Assembly: GCA_017509605.1 (NCBI GenBank) | Contig: JAFWPH010000021.1 | Span: 1-64,000 of the forward strand | Length of the DNA stretch: 64,000 bases | Direction of reading: 5' to 3' | From: Bacteroidaceae bacterium | GTDB lineage: Bacteria; Bacteroidota; Bacteroidia; Bacteroidales; Bacteroidaceae | Shown: positions 27,939-36,041 of the stretch, piece after piece | How the letters are laid out: each line of letters begins with the position of its first letter | How positions within the stretch are numbered: position 1 is the stretch's first letter | The notes under the pieces: model-generated | The model's input: the letters and a program-made list of their open reading frames with translations, nothing else | What the model was told of the DNA's origin: nothing | The model's database searches: none | Translations under genes and position numbers: made by a program

Positions 27939-28862
27939 TCAAAGGGTGTATATCAGTTTGTAATACAATCTTTTCAGCCCCACATAATACGTCTTTATTA
28001 CCGTGTACCATTGCCGCTCGTTCCTCCGTAGAGGCATATCCTTCCATTCGGAAATGAGAAGGTAGTGAAGCCACTGGCTGCGGTAGGGGATGCAAGACGT
28101 GTCCAACCAGGGTTTGAAATATCGTCCGGGGAAGTGCACCACCTTGGGCGAACGAAAGAAACGCCTGGCCTCCTCCTTGCTCTCAAAGAGATGAGGGACA
28201 CGGATTTGCGCCACGTTGAAGTAGTTCCACTCGGGCGACAAACGCCGCCAGTTGCCACGGAACACGCAGTTAAGCGCATCTTGGTCATGGAAATAGACCT
28301 TACGCTCAAGTTTGGCGAATTCCAGTAACTTGCGCTCTGTGTTGTGCTGCCGCCAGAAGTCAAGGTCGATGACCATGAAACCGCTGTTGAAGTACTTGTC
28401 GCCTTCGGATAGTCCCAATTGGCGATAATGCTCCATATCAACAGGGGTGTCGTAGTCCTGCACGGCAGCCACACCATGACCCTTGAGATCCATGTCATAG
28501 ACCACCTGCAAATCACCCAGCACCATCATGTCGCAATCGAGGTAAATAACCCTTGACACATCATGAAGGATGGACGCCAGCAGGATGCGGTAGTAGGCTG
28601 CACTACTCAGCGGATGCACCGTGGTGCGGTACTGGCAGCCCTCCAAGCGTGACTCGTCAACTTCATGGAAAGTGTAAAGTGCCCCGTAAGCCACACATTG
28701 TCGTGCCAACCGCTGGCGGTTGTTGACCGAAAGGTGGTTCGCTAACACATGCACGTGCATCGGCTTTCCTTGATTGTTGTCGAGGAGCGAACAGACCATC
28801 ACCCCGCATAGCGGGGCATAGTTATCATCTGTACTGCATGCGATATGTATCTCTCTATTCAT
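27939..28862 (-). CDS. Glycosyltransferase family 8
   Basis: This 307-residue GT-A enzyme starts HIACSTDDNYAPLCGVMVCS. The metal-binding DxD is in VIYLDCDMMVLGDL, and FNSGFMVIDLDFWR and HDQDALNCVF follow. All are GT8 hallmarks (LgtC/galactosyl- or glucosyltransferase type). Its start overlaps the end of the upstream glycosyltransferase gene by 8 bases, indicating translational coupling. It belongs to the polysaccharide cluster. Confidence 0.92.
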   Translation of the reverse strand: MNREIHIACSTDDNYAPLCGVMVCSLLDNNQGKPMHVHVLANHLSVNNRQRLARQCVAYGALYTFHEVDESRLEGCQYRTTVHPLSSAAYYRILLASILHDVSRVIYLDCDMMVLGDLQVVYDMDLKGHGVAAVQDYDTPVDMEHYRQLGLSEGDKYFNSGFMVIDLDFWRQHNTERKLLEFAKLERKVYFHDQDALNCVFRGNWRRLSPEWNYFNVAQIRVPHLFESKEEARRFFRSPKVVHFPGRYFKPWLDTSCIPYRSQWLHYLLISEWKDMPLRRNERQWYTVIKTYYVGLKRLYYKLIYTL

Positions 28863-29847
28863 TCAACTTTTTGTATATCTTTTCTATAAACCTGGCCCAA
28901 GAATTATTGTCTATGAAGGTCTGCACCTTCTCAGCGTCTATCCGCCGAGTCTTGTCCTGAAGAATCGTGAAGAGTTCGTCAGGACTTTTGTAGGTGATGC
29001 ACAGCCCCTCCTCAGCCAAATCCTTGAAACATCCAGTGTCGGGAGCAACGGGAATGCCTCCAAGCACCAGTGTGTCGATCAGTGCGCCCGAACTGGAGAA
29101 ACAGCTGTCTATGTAAGGAAACAGCACATAACGACTGGAACGAATATAAGCGGCTATCTCCTCGAACGGTGCCTTGCGGTTCTCAAATGTGACCACTCCG
29201 TCACAATGTCGTTCTATTTCCCCGGCAAGTCTCTGGTCTTCACAACGACCAAGTATCTTCACACTCAAACCCGATGAGCGCAACTGAGGCTGAGCGACAA
29301 ACTCCCCCACTCCTTTGTATGGCAGAATGCTTCCCCAAATGAATACATCCGGTACTGACGGCAAGCAGAACTCCTCCTTGATTGGTATAGGTGTCACAGG
29401 ATGGTGGGTGAATACCACCCCACACTTGGCATGGGGAAGCGCGTATGCCTCAGCGGCACGTGAATGGGTGACAATCAGGTCAGCGCGACGGAACAGCCAC
29501 CTCTTGATGGCTTCCGTGCTACTGTTCTCGCCCTCATGAGGATGGATATTGTGGAGCACCCACACCATCTGCCTGTGTCTCCATTTCACTACATTGAGGC
29601 AGAACAATACAATCCATGTACGCAGCCTACGTTTACGGGCCACTCCCACATTCTCTATCCAGTTGAGCAGAAAGACATCGGAACGGAAACAGTGGTGGAG
29701 CAACGACAGCAACTGTCCTTTCACAGGACGATTGTCGCTCTCAGCCACCTCATACCTCTCCGCCAACGCAACCTTGAAGTGCAAGGCGTAGGGGTTGTCG
29801 TAGCCGTTCTTTGGCCTGGGTGGATAGAAATAGGCTTTTTGTCTCAT
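28855..29847 (-). CDS. GT-B type glycosyltransferase
   Basis: The protein has 330 residues. VWVLHNIHPHEGENS, ADLIVTHSRAAEAYAL and VFIWGSILPYKGVGEF resemble the GT-B glycosyltransferases of exopolysaccharide loci. A C-terminal donor region has SSSGALIDTLVLGGIPVAP. The family-4 E-x7-E motif is not clear, so the exact family is uncertain. The gene overlaps both its neighbours by a few bases (4 with the polymerase gene), so it is inside one operon. Confidence 0.8.
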   Translation of the reverse strand: MRQKAYFYPPRPKNGYDNPYALHFKVALAERYEVAESDNRPVKGQLLSLLHHCFRSDVFLLNWIENVGVARKRRLRTWIVLFCLNVVKWRHRQMVWVLHNIHPHEGENSSTEAIKRWLFRRADLIVTHSRAAEAYALPHAKCGVVFTHHPVTPIPIKEEFCLPSVPDVFIWGSILPYKGVGEFVAQPQLRSSGLSVKILGRCEDQRLAGEIERHCDGVVTFENRKAPFEEIAAYIRSSRYVLFPYIDSCFSSSGALIDTLVLGGIPVAPDTGCFKDLAEEGLCITYKSPDELFTILQDKTRRIDAEKVQTFIDNNSWARFIEKIYKKLNE

Positions 29848-31214
29848 TTTTGATGTTTGGTGTCTTTGTCGCTGTAGTAATATCCGTATCTGCCTCTTCT
29901 GTGCCGTTCGGAGAGATGCTTGCTTAGGTCGCTCTTCTCTTTCATCTTATGGGCTGCATACCTGAGAGCAATGATAATGATGATGGAATAGAAGAACTCC
30001 TTGAGTGTGTCTTCCGACAAGTGGTTGTTGAATAGACCATACACCACGATATTATAGGCATAATATAATAGAATCACTGTGGCTAAGGAATCACCGCGGG
30101 CCTTGTAGAGGCAAAACTTGAGCAGCAGCAACCATAGCACCACCACAGCAAAGGCGCCTATCACACCGAACTCCACATACAGGTCACCAAAGATGGTCTT
30201 CAGATTGAGCATCGGAATACCCACCTGACGCTCCCAGTAAGTGAAACGGTCCTCACGTCCCGCAAAACTCTTGTCACGGCCTGTGGTCAGACGTGGGAAA
30301 TAGCGTTTGCCATACGGATGACGGATATCCTTGTTCCATACATTGAAACCCAGATTGGGGTATGGTTCACCGAAATACCTGAATATTTGTTCGTTACCCT
30401 CCTTTCCCTCGCCAAAACGGGAATAGGATATAGCCATGGAGAAAACCACCAGCAACAACATCGAACTGGCAATGGCAGTCACAGTCACAATCTTCACGCC
30501 GTGGGTAAACGACTTGAAATAAATGAACATGAAGAAGCACAACTGCATGGCAGAGAAGTACATGGCTCCACGGCTGGCTGACTCAATGTCGGGGAACACC
30601 GAGAGGATGAACGAACCGAAAATCAGCACCATGGGCAAAACTTTGCTCTCTTTCTTCTTCTTGTTGGCGAGGATAGAGAACTGGAAATAATAGATGAACG
30701 GGCTAAGGAGTCGGATAAGGGTAATGAGACGGAAATAGATGGTGTTCATAATCGGAGAGTCAAACTTCTCCAGATTACCCGACGCCATATTCTCGTATAT
30801 CTCGTCGTACTCCACAAACTCCGAGCGCTGGTTCACCAGCAACTGATTCATATAGAAATAAAGCACCACCAATCCAAAAAAAGCGTACGAAAGGTAGTTC
30901 TGCCATTTCTCGCTAATCTCCAAACTGGTGTTGTGTCCCATCTTCCTGACGCTCTCAATCTGCCGCAAGGGATGTATCAGCATCACCACCATTATCAAGC
31001 ATAGGATATAGGGAATCACGGAAAGTGTGGTCACGTCCTTGTATCCGAAGGTCTTCTGATAGATACCGGTCTGGAAGATAAAATAACCGAGAAAAGCCTC
31101 CACGACGAAATTCAAGGCAACAAAAGCCTGTACGTTCAACTTGTACTTGTTGACATTCAGCAAGTACAGGAAGAACAAAACGTATGCGATGAAGTTACCT
31201 ATCAATATTTCCAT
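29844..31214 (-). CDS. O-antigen/oligosaccharide repeat-unit polymerase (Wzy-like)
   Basis: This 456-residue integral membrane protein has about 10-12 segments and one large polar loop at about 250-350 containing YFGEPYPNLGFNVWNKDIRH. That layout, with conserved Arg and Asn in the loop, is typical of Wzy-type polymerases. They join repeat units at the outer face of the inner membrane. It is the first gene of the minus-strand cluster, has a candidate promoter about 60 bases upstream, and would cooperate with the flippase at 153-1628. Confidence 0.82.
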   Translation of the reverse strand: MEILIGNFIAYVLFFLYLLNVNKYKLNVQAFVALNFVVEAFLGYFIFQTGIYQKTFGYKDVTTLSVIPYILCLIMVVMLIHPLRQIESVRKMGHNTSLEISEKWQNYLSYAFFGLVVLYFYMNQLLVNQRSEFVEYDEIYENMASGNLEKFDSPIMNTIYFRLITLIRLLSPFIYYFQFSILANKKKKESKVLPMVLIFGSFILSVFPDIESASRGAMYFSAMQLCFFMFIYFKSFTHGVKIVTVTAIASSMLLLVVFSMAISYSRFGEGKEGNEQIFRYFGEPYPNLGFNVWNKDIRHPYGKRYFPRLTTGRDKSFAGREDRFTYWERQVGIPMLNLKTIFGDLYVEFGVIGAFAVVVLWLLLLKFCLYKARGDSLATVILLYYAYNIVVYGLFNNHLSEDTLKEFFYSIIIIIALRYAAHKMKEKSDLSKHLSERHRRGRYGYYYSDKDTKHQK

Positions 31215-31276
31215 ATCGCGAAGACGTATTCTTGGACTTTAATCCTGACTTAATCGTTCGACTTGGTATAATTTTG

Positions 31277-31284
31277 CAAATATA
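31277..31284 (-). promoter_or_regulatory. Candidate -7 element of the polysaccharide cluster
   Basis: On the minus strand the bases read TATATTTG, a match to TAnnTTTG, 63 bases upstream of the polymerase start. No clear TTTG is seen at -33. The plus strand also has TAATTTTG here, but no plus-strand gene follows it. Confidence 0.5.
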
Positions 31285-31340
31285 GCAATTTTTCCTCACT
31301 TTCCTTACCCCTCACCCTATGAATGTGATGTTTTCACAGA

Positions 31341-31375
31341 AAAACGCCCGACGTATAAGATTACGCCGGACGTTT
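31341..31375 (-). terminator. Terminator of the CoA-transferase gene
   Basis: Arms AAAACGCCCGACGTA (31341-31355) and TACGCCGGACGTTT (31362-31375) pair with wobble positions around a short loop. On the minus strand the stem is followed by TTTTCTGTG, giving a T-run. It lies 29 bases beyond the stop of the gene at 31404-32903. Confidence 0.8.
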
Positions 31376-31403
31376 ACAAAGGTTTGTCGCAAGTGGAACA
31401 GAG

Positions 31404-32903
31404 TTATTTCACATACTTTGACAGGTCGGTAAAATGCATGTCACCCTCGCGGAGGAAAGTGTCGTGCATGGCAAAAGCCGCCGACAACTTGTGAGGAGTC
31501 TGGCCTTTGTCGGCAATCTTCAGGTAGTCCCAAAGCAACTGCTTGTAATCGGGATGGGCACAGTTCTCGATGATAGCTTGAGCGCGCTCCCTTGGCGACT
31601 TGCCTCGGAGGTCGGCGACACCCTGCTCAGTCACAATGACGTTCACGTCGTGCTCTGTGTGGTCGATATGGCTGCAGAATGGCACAATCGAGCTGATGAC
31701 TCCTCCCTTGGCTACTGAAGGACAAGTGAAGATGGAGAGGTAAGCGTTTCGCTCGAAGTCGCCAGAACCACCGATACCGTTCATCATCTTGCTACCGCAA
31801 ATCTGTGTGGAGTTGGCATGGCCGTAGATATCCACTTCAATGGCAGTGTTGATGGCTATCACACCCAAGCGGCGGATCACCTCAGGGCTGTTGGAGATCT
31901 CAGACTGACGAAGCACCAATTTGTCCTTGAAGAAATCGATGTTGTCATAAATCTGGTAAAGAGCTTCATTGGTCACCGACAGTGAACAGGTACTGGCACT
32001 CTTCACGCGTCCCTTCATCATCAACTCCACGATGGCGTCCTGGAACACCTCGGTGTAGATGTTGAAGTCAGGAACTGCAGGGTCGTTGCCCAGGGCGCCG
32101 AGGATGGCATTGGCCGTGGAGCCCACACCACTCTGGAGAGGCAGGAATGTGGAGGGGATGATGCCGCGTTTCATATCGGCCATCAAGAATTCAGCCACTC
32201 TCTGTCCGATATTCTCCGTCACAGGGTCGGCATCCTTAAAGGAACGAGCCTCATCAGGAATGTTCACCTCAATCACACCCACAATCTTTTTGGGGTCGAT
32301 TTGGAGGTAAGTGGTACCAATGCGGTCTGAAGGCTTGGTAATGGGTATGGGCTGACGGTAAGGAGGGTCAAGTGGCTCATAAACATCGTGAATACCGATA
32401 GACTTGGGGCTATGGAAAGCGTTGAGTTCGATAAACACGCCCTTCTTGGCCAAACGAGCGGCTGTAGGTGAGATACCACCAGCAGCAGTCAGATAGACCT
32501 TGCCGTCGTCCTCGATGGCGCAACACTCGATGATGGCCCAGTCAACCTCGCCAATGAAGCCATAGCGCAGTTCCTGTGCCATATGGCTAAGGTGAATATC
32601 GTTGTAGGCGATTTCACCAGCATTCACATGCTTGCGGAACAAAGAGTTGGTAGTGTAGGGAGCGCGGTACTTGATGGCCTGAGCCTCTGAGAGGACGCCA
32701 TCACCTGACATGCCTGTTGAAGCGCCTGTGTACAACCTGATCTGATAGGGGCGACCTGCCTCATGCTCTGTTACCGCTTTCTTGGCGATTTCTGCCGTTA
32801 CAGCCTTCGGGGTTCCTGCAGGGGTAAAACCACTCAGTGCTACGCCCTCGCCATCATTGATCATTGCCGCAGCCTCAGCTGCTGTAATTCTACTAAATGC
32901 CAT
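31404..32903 (-). CDS. Succinyl-CoA:acetate CoA-transferase family protein
   Basis: The protein has 499 residues, the full length for the class I acetyl-CoA hydrolase/transferase family. It contains the catalytic-Glu segment IYTEVFQDAIVELM and the glycine loop NGIGGSGDFERNAYL. SGFTPAGTPKAV near the start and HTEHDVNVIVTEQGVADLRG near the end are also typical. It would exchange CoA between succinyl-CoA and acetate, giving acetyl-CoA and succinate (or a reverse flux), part of succinate/propionate fermentation in Bacteroidota. It has its own candidate promoter and terminator. Acetyl-CoA hydrolase activity is the alternative. Confidence 0.9.
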   Translation of the reverse strand: MAFSRITAAEAAAMINDGEGVALSGFTPAGTPKAVTAEIAKKAVTEHEAGRPYQIRLYTGASTGMSGDGVLSEAQAIKYRAPYTTNSLFRKHVNAGEIAYNDIHLSHMAQELRYGFIGEVDWAIIECCAIEDDGKVYLTAAGGISPTAARLAKKGVFIELNAFHSPKSIGIHDVYEPLDPPYRQPIPITKPSDRIGTTYLQIDPKKIVGVIEVNIPDEARSFKDADPVTENIGQRVAEFLMADMKRGIIPSTFLPLQSGVGSTANAILGALGNDPAVPDFNIYTEVFQDAIVELMMKGRVKSASTCSLSVTNEALYQIYDNIDFFKDKLVLRQSEISNSPEVIRRLGVIAINTAIEVDIYGHANSTQICGSKMMNGIGGSGDFERNAYLSIFTCPSVAKGGVISSIVPFCSHIDHTEHDVNVIVTEQGVADLRGKSPRERAQAIIENCAHPDYKQLLWDYLKIADKGQTPHKLSAAFAMHDTFLREGDMHFTDLSKYVK

Positions 32904-32988
32904 TGCTTTTCTTTACCTTTATGATTAGTAATTGTTTTTTCTGTTTTTGTCAGAAACTGGTTGTTTACACATTCCAGCAAATTTTGCG

Positions 32989-32996
32989 CAAAGTTA
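32989..32996 (-). promoter_or_regulatory. Candidate -7 element of the CoA-transferase gene
   Basis: The minus strand reads TAACTTTG, matching TAnnTTTG, 86 bases upstream of the CoA-transferase ATG. The -33 element is not obvious. The rest of the divergent gap to 33287 is AT-rich and contains no gene. Confidence 0.5.
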
Positions 32997-33239
32997 CGAA
33001 TTTGTTTTGTATCTACATGAAATTTTTATCCACAATCTTTCTTTGTGGTTGATTTTTTTGTCTGATTTCGTCTTGTGTGGTGCTTTAGCGAAAGAAGTGT
33101 TTCGTTTTCACTTGCGACTGCAACATTTCACGAGGGCCACACCGAACATTGTGCAAAATCCGACTGTCCCGTTATTGCGATAAAATGATTCTTGTTTTGC
33201 CGATATCTTAAGATATGCGATAAAATCAACCATTTTTTT

Positions 33240-33247
33240 TACTTTTG
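33240..33247 (+). promoter_or_regulatory. Candidate -7 element of the ECF sigma factor gene
   Basis: TACTTTTG matches TAnnTTTG, 40 bases before the chosen ATG at 33288. The match supports that start over an in-frame ATG at 33192, which would lie upstream of the transcript start. Confidence 0.5.
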
Positions 33248-33287
33248 CATTCCTACTTCGTATCATCATATAGACAGACAATCGAAA

Positions 33288-33845
33288 ATGACCCAGATAG
33301 ACAGCCATATAGTCGCTCGATGCCAAGAGGGAGACAAGGACGCTTTCCAGTGGGTGGTCATGACGTATCAGCAGATGGTGTTTTCTCTTGCATTGAAGAT
33401 GCTGGCTGACGAAGAGGAGGCAAAGGATGTGGTCCAAGAAGCCTTCATGAGAGTATGGCAAGGCATTCGAGACTATGATTTGGATAAACCATTCTCCACG
33501 TGGCTTTATGCGATAACCTCCCGCCTATGTCTTGATAAACTGAAAAGTGCGCGCCGACATCATTTCGCTCCTTGTGACGAACAGGCTCTTCGTCTGTTTG
33601 CCCACGATTCCGATAACCAGCGTTCTTTGGAAAACAAGGAATGGGTGTCGATTGTCAGAACTTTGGCGGAAGGCTTGAGTACCAAACAGCGGCTTGTCTT
33701 CACCCTATGCCAATTGGAAGGACTCACTTCTACGGAAGTGGAGCATATTACAGGGATGAATGCATTACAAGTGAAGACCAATCTCTATTTGGCAAGACGA
33801 ACGATTAGGAAGCGATTGATAGCATTAGGTTATGGACAAGATTGA
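33288..33845 (+). CDS. ECF sigma-70 family RNA polymerase sigma factor
   Basis: The 185-residue product from ATG 33288 has both ECF regions. Region 2 includes FQWVVMTYQQMVFSLALKM, EEEAKDVVQEAFMRVWQGI and FSTWLYAITSRLCLDKLK. Region 4 is LSTKQRLVFTLCQLEGLTS through VKTNLYLARRTIRKRL, a helix-turn-helix. It would direct RNA polymerase to a small regulon. The next gene overlaps it by 14 bases and encodes a single-TM protein, the usual sigma/anti-sigma arrangement. The 32 extra residues of the longer frame are unlike the family and were left out. Confidence 0.9.
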   Translation: MTQIDSHIVARCQEGDKDAFQWVVMTYQQMVFSLALKMLADEEEAKDVVQEAFMRVWQGIRDYDLDKPFSTWLYAITSRLCLDKLKSARRHHFAPCDEQALRLFAHDSDNQRSLENKEWVSIVRTLAEGLSTKQRLVFTLCQLEGLTSTEVEHITGMNALQVKTNLYLARRTIRKRLIALGYGQD

Positions 33846-34812
33846 CGACATACTCGAACGACTGAAGGGATTGCAACCCAGACTCAGCCATCCTGAAGAG
33901 ATGGTAGAAAGGGTCATGGACAAACTGCCCCCACAGGAGAATGTGAAAACAGAGTGTCGTCCAAGTCTCGTGAAGAAATACTGGCGCTGGGTGGCAGTGG
34001 GGCTCCTTTTTCTTGGAGCAGGCTCTGTATGGCTCCTCTATCAGCCAAAAGATAATCATGTCAAGACTATAGTGCAAGCCACAAAATCGATGAAGGCTGA
34101 TTCTCAATCTGAAAGTTCAGTTCAAGGCGACATGGATTCATTGATTCAAGTATCTGATGAACAACAAGTCGCTGGTTTGCGAGTATCAGCGGATGAGCAT
34201 GGGAAGGAGAGACATGGCACCCAACAGCCCCTCCGTCTCAATAATGGCAAAAAAGATCTACTCCTTGTTGCAGCGACAGAGGAAGTCCCGGCTGAGGTGG
34301 TTGAAACAAGCGCTTCCCCATCTCTCCCAACCATTCGGCAGTTGCAGCCAGACAAGCAAGACCTGCACTACGCCTCCAGGGCTTTGCAGGCGGATTCAGA
34401 CTATGTGGATCCCTCCCGAATCGATGATTTTGTCATGAAATTTGCCAACTATTATCATGTGGAGACCGTATCGTTGGACTGTGGAATGGATTCTGCCCAA
34501 ATGGATATTGTCCACCTTGTCCGTGTTTTTCCCGATATTAAAGAAGTGGATGTCTTCGGTAGGATGCTCAAGGTGGCCATCAGCATAGACAATCAAACAC
34601 CTGGCTACCATCTGAACTTCTCACAGCAGAAGTTCTACTTCATCCTCCATGATGAGCGGAAAGGGCTGAGATATCTATGGCTGGCAGAGCGTGTCAACGG
34701 ACAGATCCTACTTTATGCAACCCACTCGCCCATCAACATGGAAATGACCTACGACTGCTATCAGAAATACCGGGCGTTCATCACACAAAACCAACCGACT
34801 TCAACAATGTAA
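33832..34812 (+). CDS. Probable anti-sigma factor, single TM
   Basis: The protein has 326 residues. A cytosolic N-terminus of about 45 residues (IDDILERLKGLQPRLSHPEE) precedes one membrane segment at about 47-66 (WRWVAVGLLFLGAGSVWLLY), and the rest should be periplasmic. The C-terminal 120 residues form an alpha/beta region (FVMKFANYYHVETVSLDCGM onward) of a type I do not firmly recognise. The 14-base overlap with the sigma gene and the topology support an anti-sigma role. The zinc-binding ZAS motif is absent, so it is not a classic ZAS anti-sigma factor. Confidence 0.65.
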   Translation: MDKIDDILERLKGLQPRLSHPEEMVERVMDKLPPQENVKTECRPSLVKKYWRWVAVGLLFLGAGSVWLLYQPKDNHVKTIVQATKSMKADSQSESSVQGDMDSLIQVSDEQQVAGLRVSADEHGKERHGTQQPLRLNNGKKDLLLVAATEEVPAEVVETSASPSLPTIRQLQPDKQDLHYASRALQADSDYVDPSRIDDFVMKFANYYHVETVSLDCGMDSAQMDIVHLVRVFPDIKEVDVFGRMLKVAISIDNQTPGYHLNFSQQKFYFILHDERKGLRYLWLAERVNGQILLYATHSPINMEMTYDCYQKYRAFITQNQPTSTM

Positions 34813-34818
34813 ACAAAT

Positions 34819-35985
34819 ATGAGCGACATGAAGACATATCAAGTTCCATTCATCGGGTGTTTACTCTTCTGCTGCGGTCTTTTGCAGGCCCAGACAGCCG
34901 ACCGAAAGATTTGGGTAAAAAGTCCTTATTTCAAGGTAGATTATACTACGGAGACAGATGAAGAAAATGGTGGGAAGACCATTGTCTGGCCTTCAACAGA
35001 GAATTGGGTAACCGACACCTGTTGGGTGGAAAACGTACCTTTGCTGGAGGACTGGCAACATTTATTCCCGTCTATAAAAAACGATATGGAAAAAGATGAG
35101 ACGGCAAGTCGGACCACCATTTGCTATTTGCTGGAAGAAGAAGAAAACGAGACGGTACTTCACTGTTTCCTTGTGATGCCAGGCGATGTGGTGACCAATC
35201 TCTGGCTGGCTCATGAAGAGACGGCTATCCTCGATCGTGCTACTGGCATCCGCTATAAAGCCCGTCGAGTCGAACCCAACTGCTGGGGGAAGCACTTCGG
35301 TGTCAGGGCGAAAAAAGGCGACATTCTCGACTTTCGCATCTATTTTCCTCCTCTGCCACCCACTACTCGTAGCATCTCTATCTATGGTGTGCCCAATTGG
35401 TACCTCAGGGGAGGAAGGCAAATCAGACTGCATAGGAGCAAGAAAGCCGAGTCTTTAACTCTGGGGTGGTTTTTTGACGATATTCCAGAATTCCACACTC
35501 CACGTCAGGTGAAACAAGAGGGCCAGTACGACAAGAACGATGGTCATTCGTGGTCAGTCTTCACTGATGCACATCTCATTAAGCCAATACGTGAAAACAC
35601 CATGGCGCTGTGGCTCACCCCCTCTGCCACCTACCTTGCCATAGTCAAAGAGCAGAACTGGCAGCGGGAGTACTATGGTATAGAACCGGGAACATTGTTG
35701 GTGGATGGCAACGGCCGACAATTCAAACTTCGTAAGGCCATGGGATTGCCTTTGGGCCACACGTTCTGGATGGAGGGCTTCTCTGGCGATTTCATCGCAT
35801 TCCTTCTGGAGTTCGATCCCTTGCCTATCGAAACTACCAACATCACCTACTATGAACCCGAAGGCGAGCCTTTTGATTCATGGGGTGCCAACTGGAAAGG
35901 CAATGTGTTTCCAAGCCTTGATGTTCAGACGCTTCGTGAAAACCAGCGATTCTTCGATTATTTCCCGAGGCAGGCTGTGGAATAG
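34819..35985 (+). CDS. Exported protein of unknown function
   Basis: This 388-residue protein has a signal peptide ending LLQAQ. An alternative ATG at 34828 (MKTYQVPFIG) gives a cleaner signal. The mature part is rich in Trp, Arg and charged residues and looks beta-rich (VTNLWLAHEETAILDRATGI, IYGVPNWYLRGGRQIRLH). No family is recognised. It follows the putative anti-sigma gene by 6 bases, so it is probably co-transcribed with the sigma factor and may be a target or sensor of that system. Confidence 0.68.
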   Translation: MSDMKTYQVPFIGCLLFCCGLLQAQTADRKIWVKSPYFKVDYTTETDEENGGKTIVWPSTENWVTDTCWVENVPLLEDWQHLFPSIKNDMEKDETASRTTICYLLEEEENETVLHCFLVMPGDVVTNLWLAHEETAILDRATGIRYKARRVEPNCWGKHFGVRAKKGDILDFRIYFPPLPPTTRSISIYGVPNWYLRGGRQIRLHRSKKAESLTLGWFFDDIPEFHTPRQVKQEGQYDKNDGHSWSVFTDAHLIKPIRENTMALWLTPSATYLAIVKEQNWQREYYGIEPGTLLVDGNGRQFKLRKAMGLPLGHTFWMEGFSGDFIAFLLEFDPLPIETTNITYYEPEGEPFDSWGANWKGNVFPSLDVQTLRENQRFFDYFPRQAVE

Positions 35986-36041
35986 CGGCTTTGCCGGTAG
36001 CATCATATTTTGTATAGCGTTATAATGAAGTGAATACGATT

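Noticed and set aside
31269-31276. Plus-strand TAATTTTG promoter-like match
   Set aside because: No plus-strand gene follows it; the minus-strand match just beside it fits the polysaccharide cluster.
33192-33287. N-terminal extension of the ECF sigma factor
   Set aside because: The extra 32 residues are unlike the family and would start upstream of the best promoter match.
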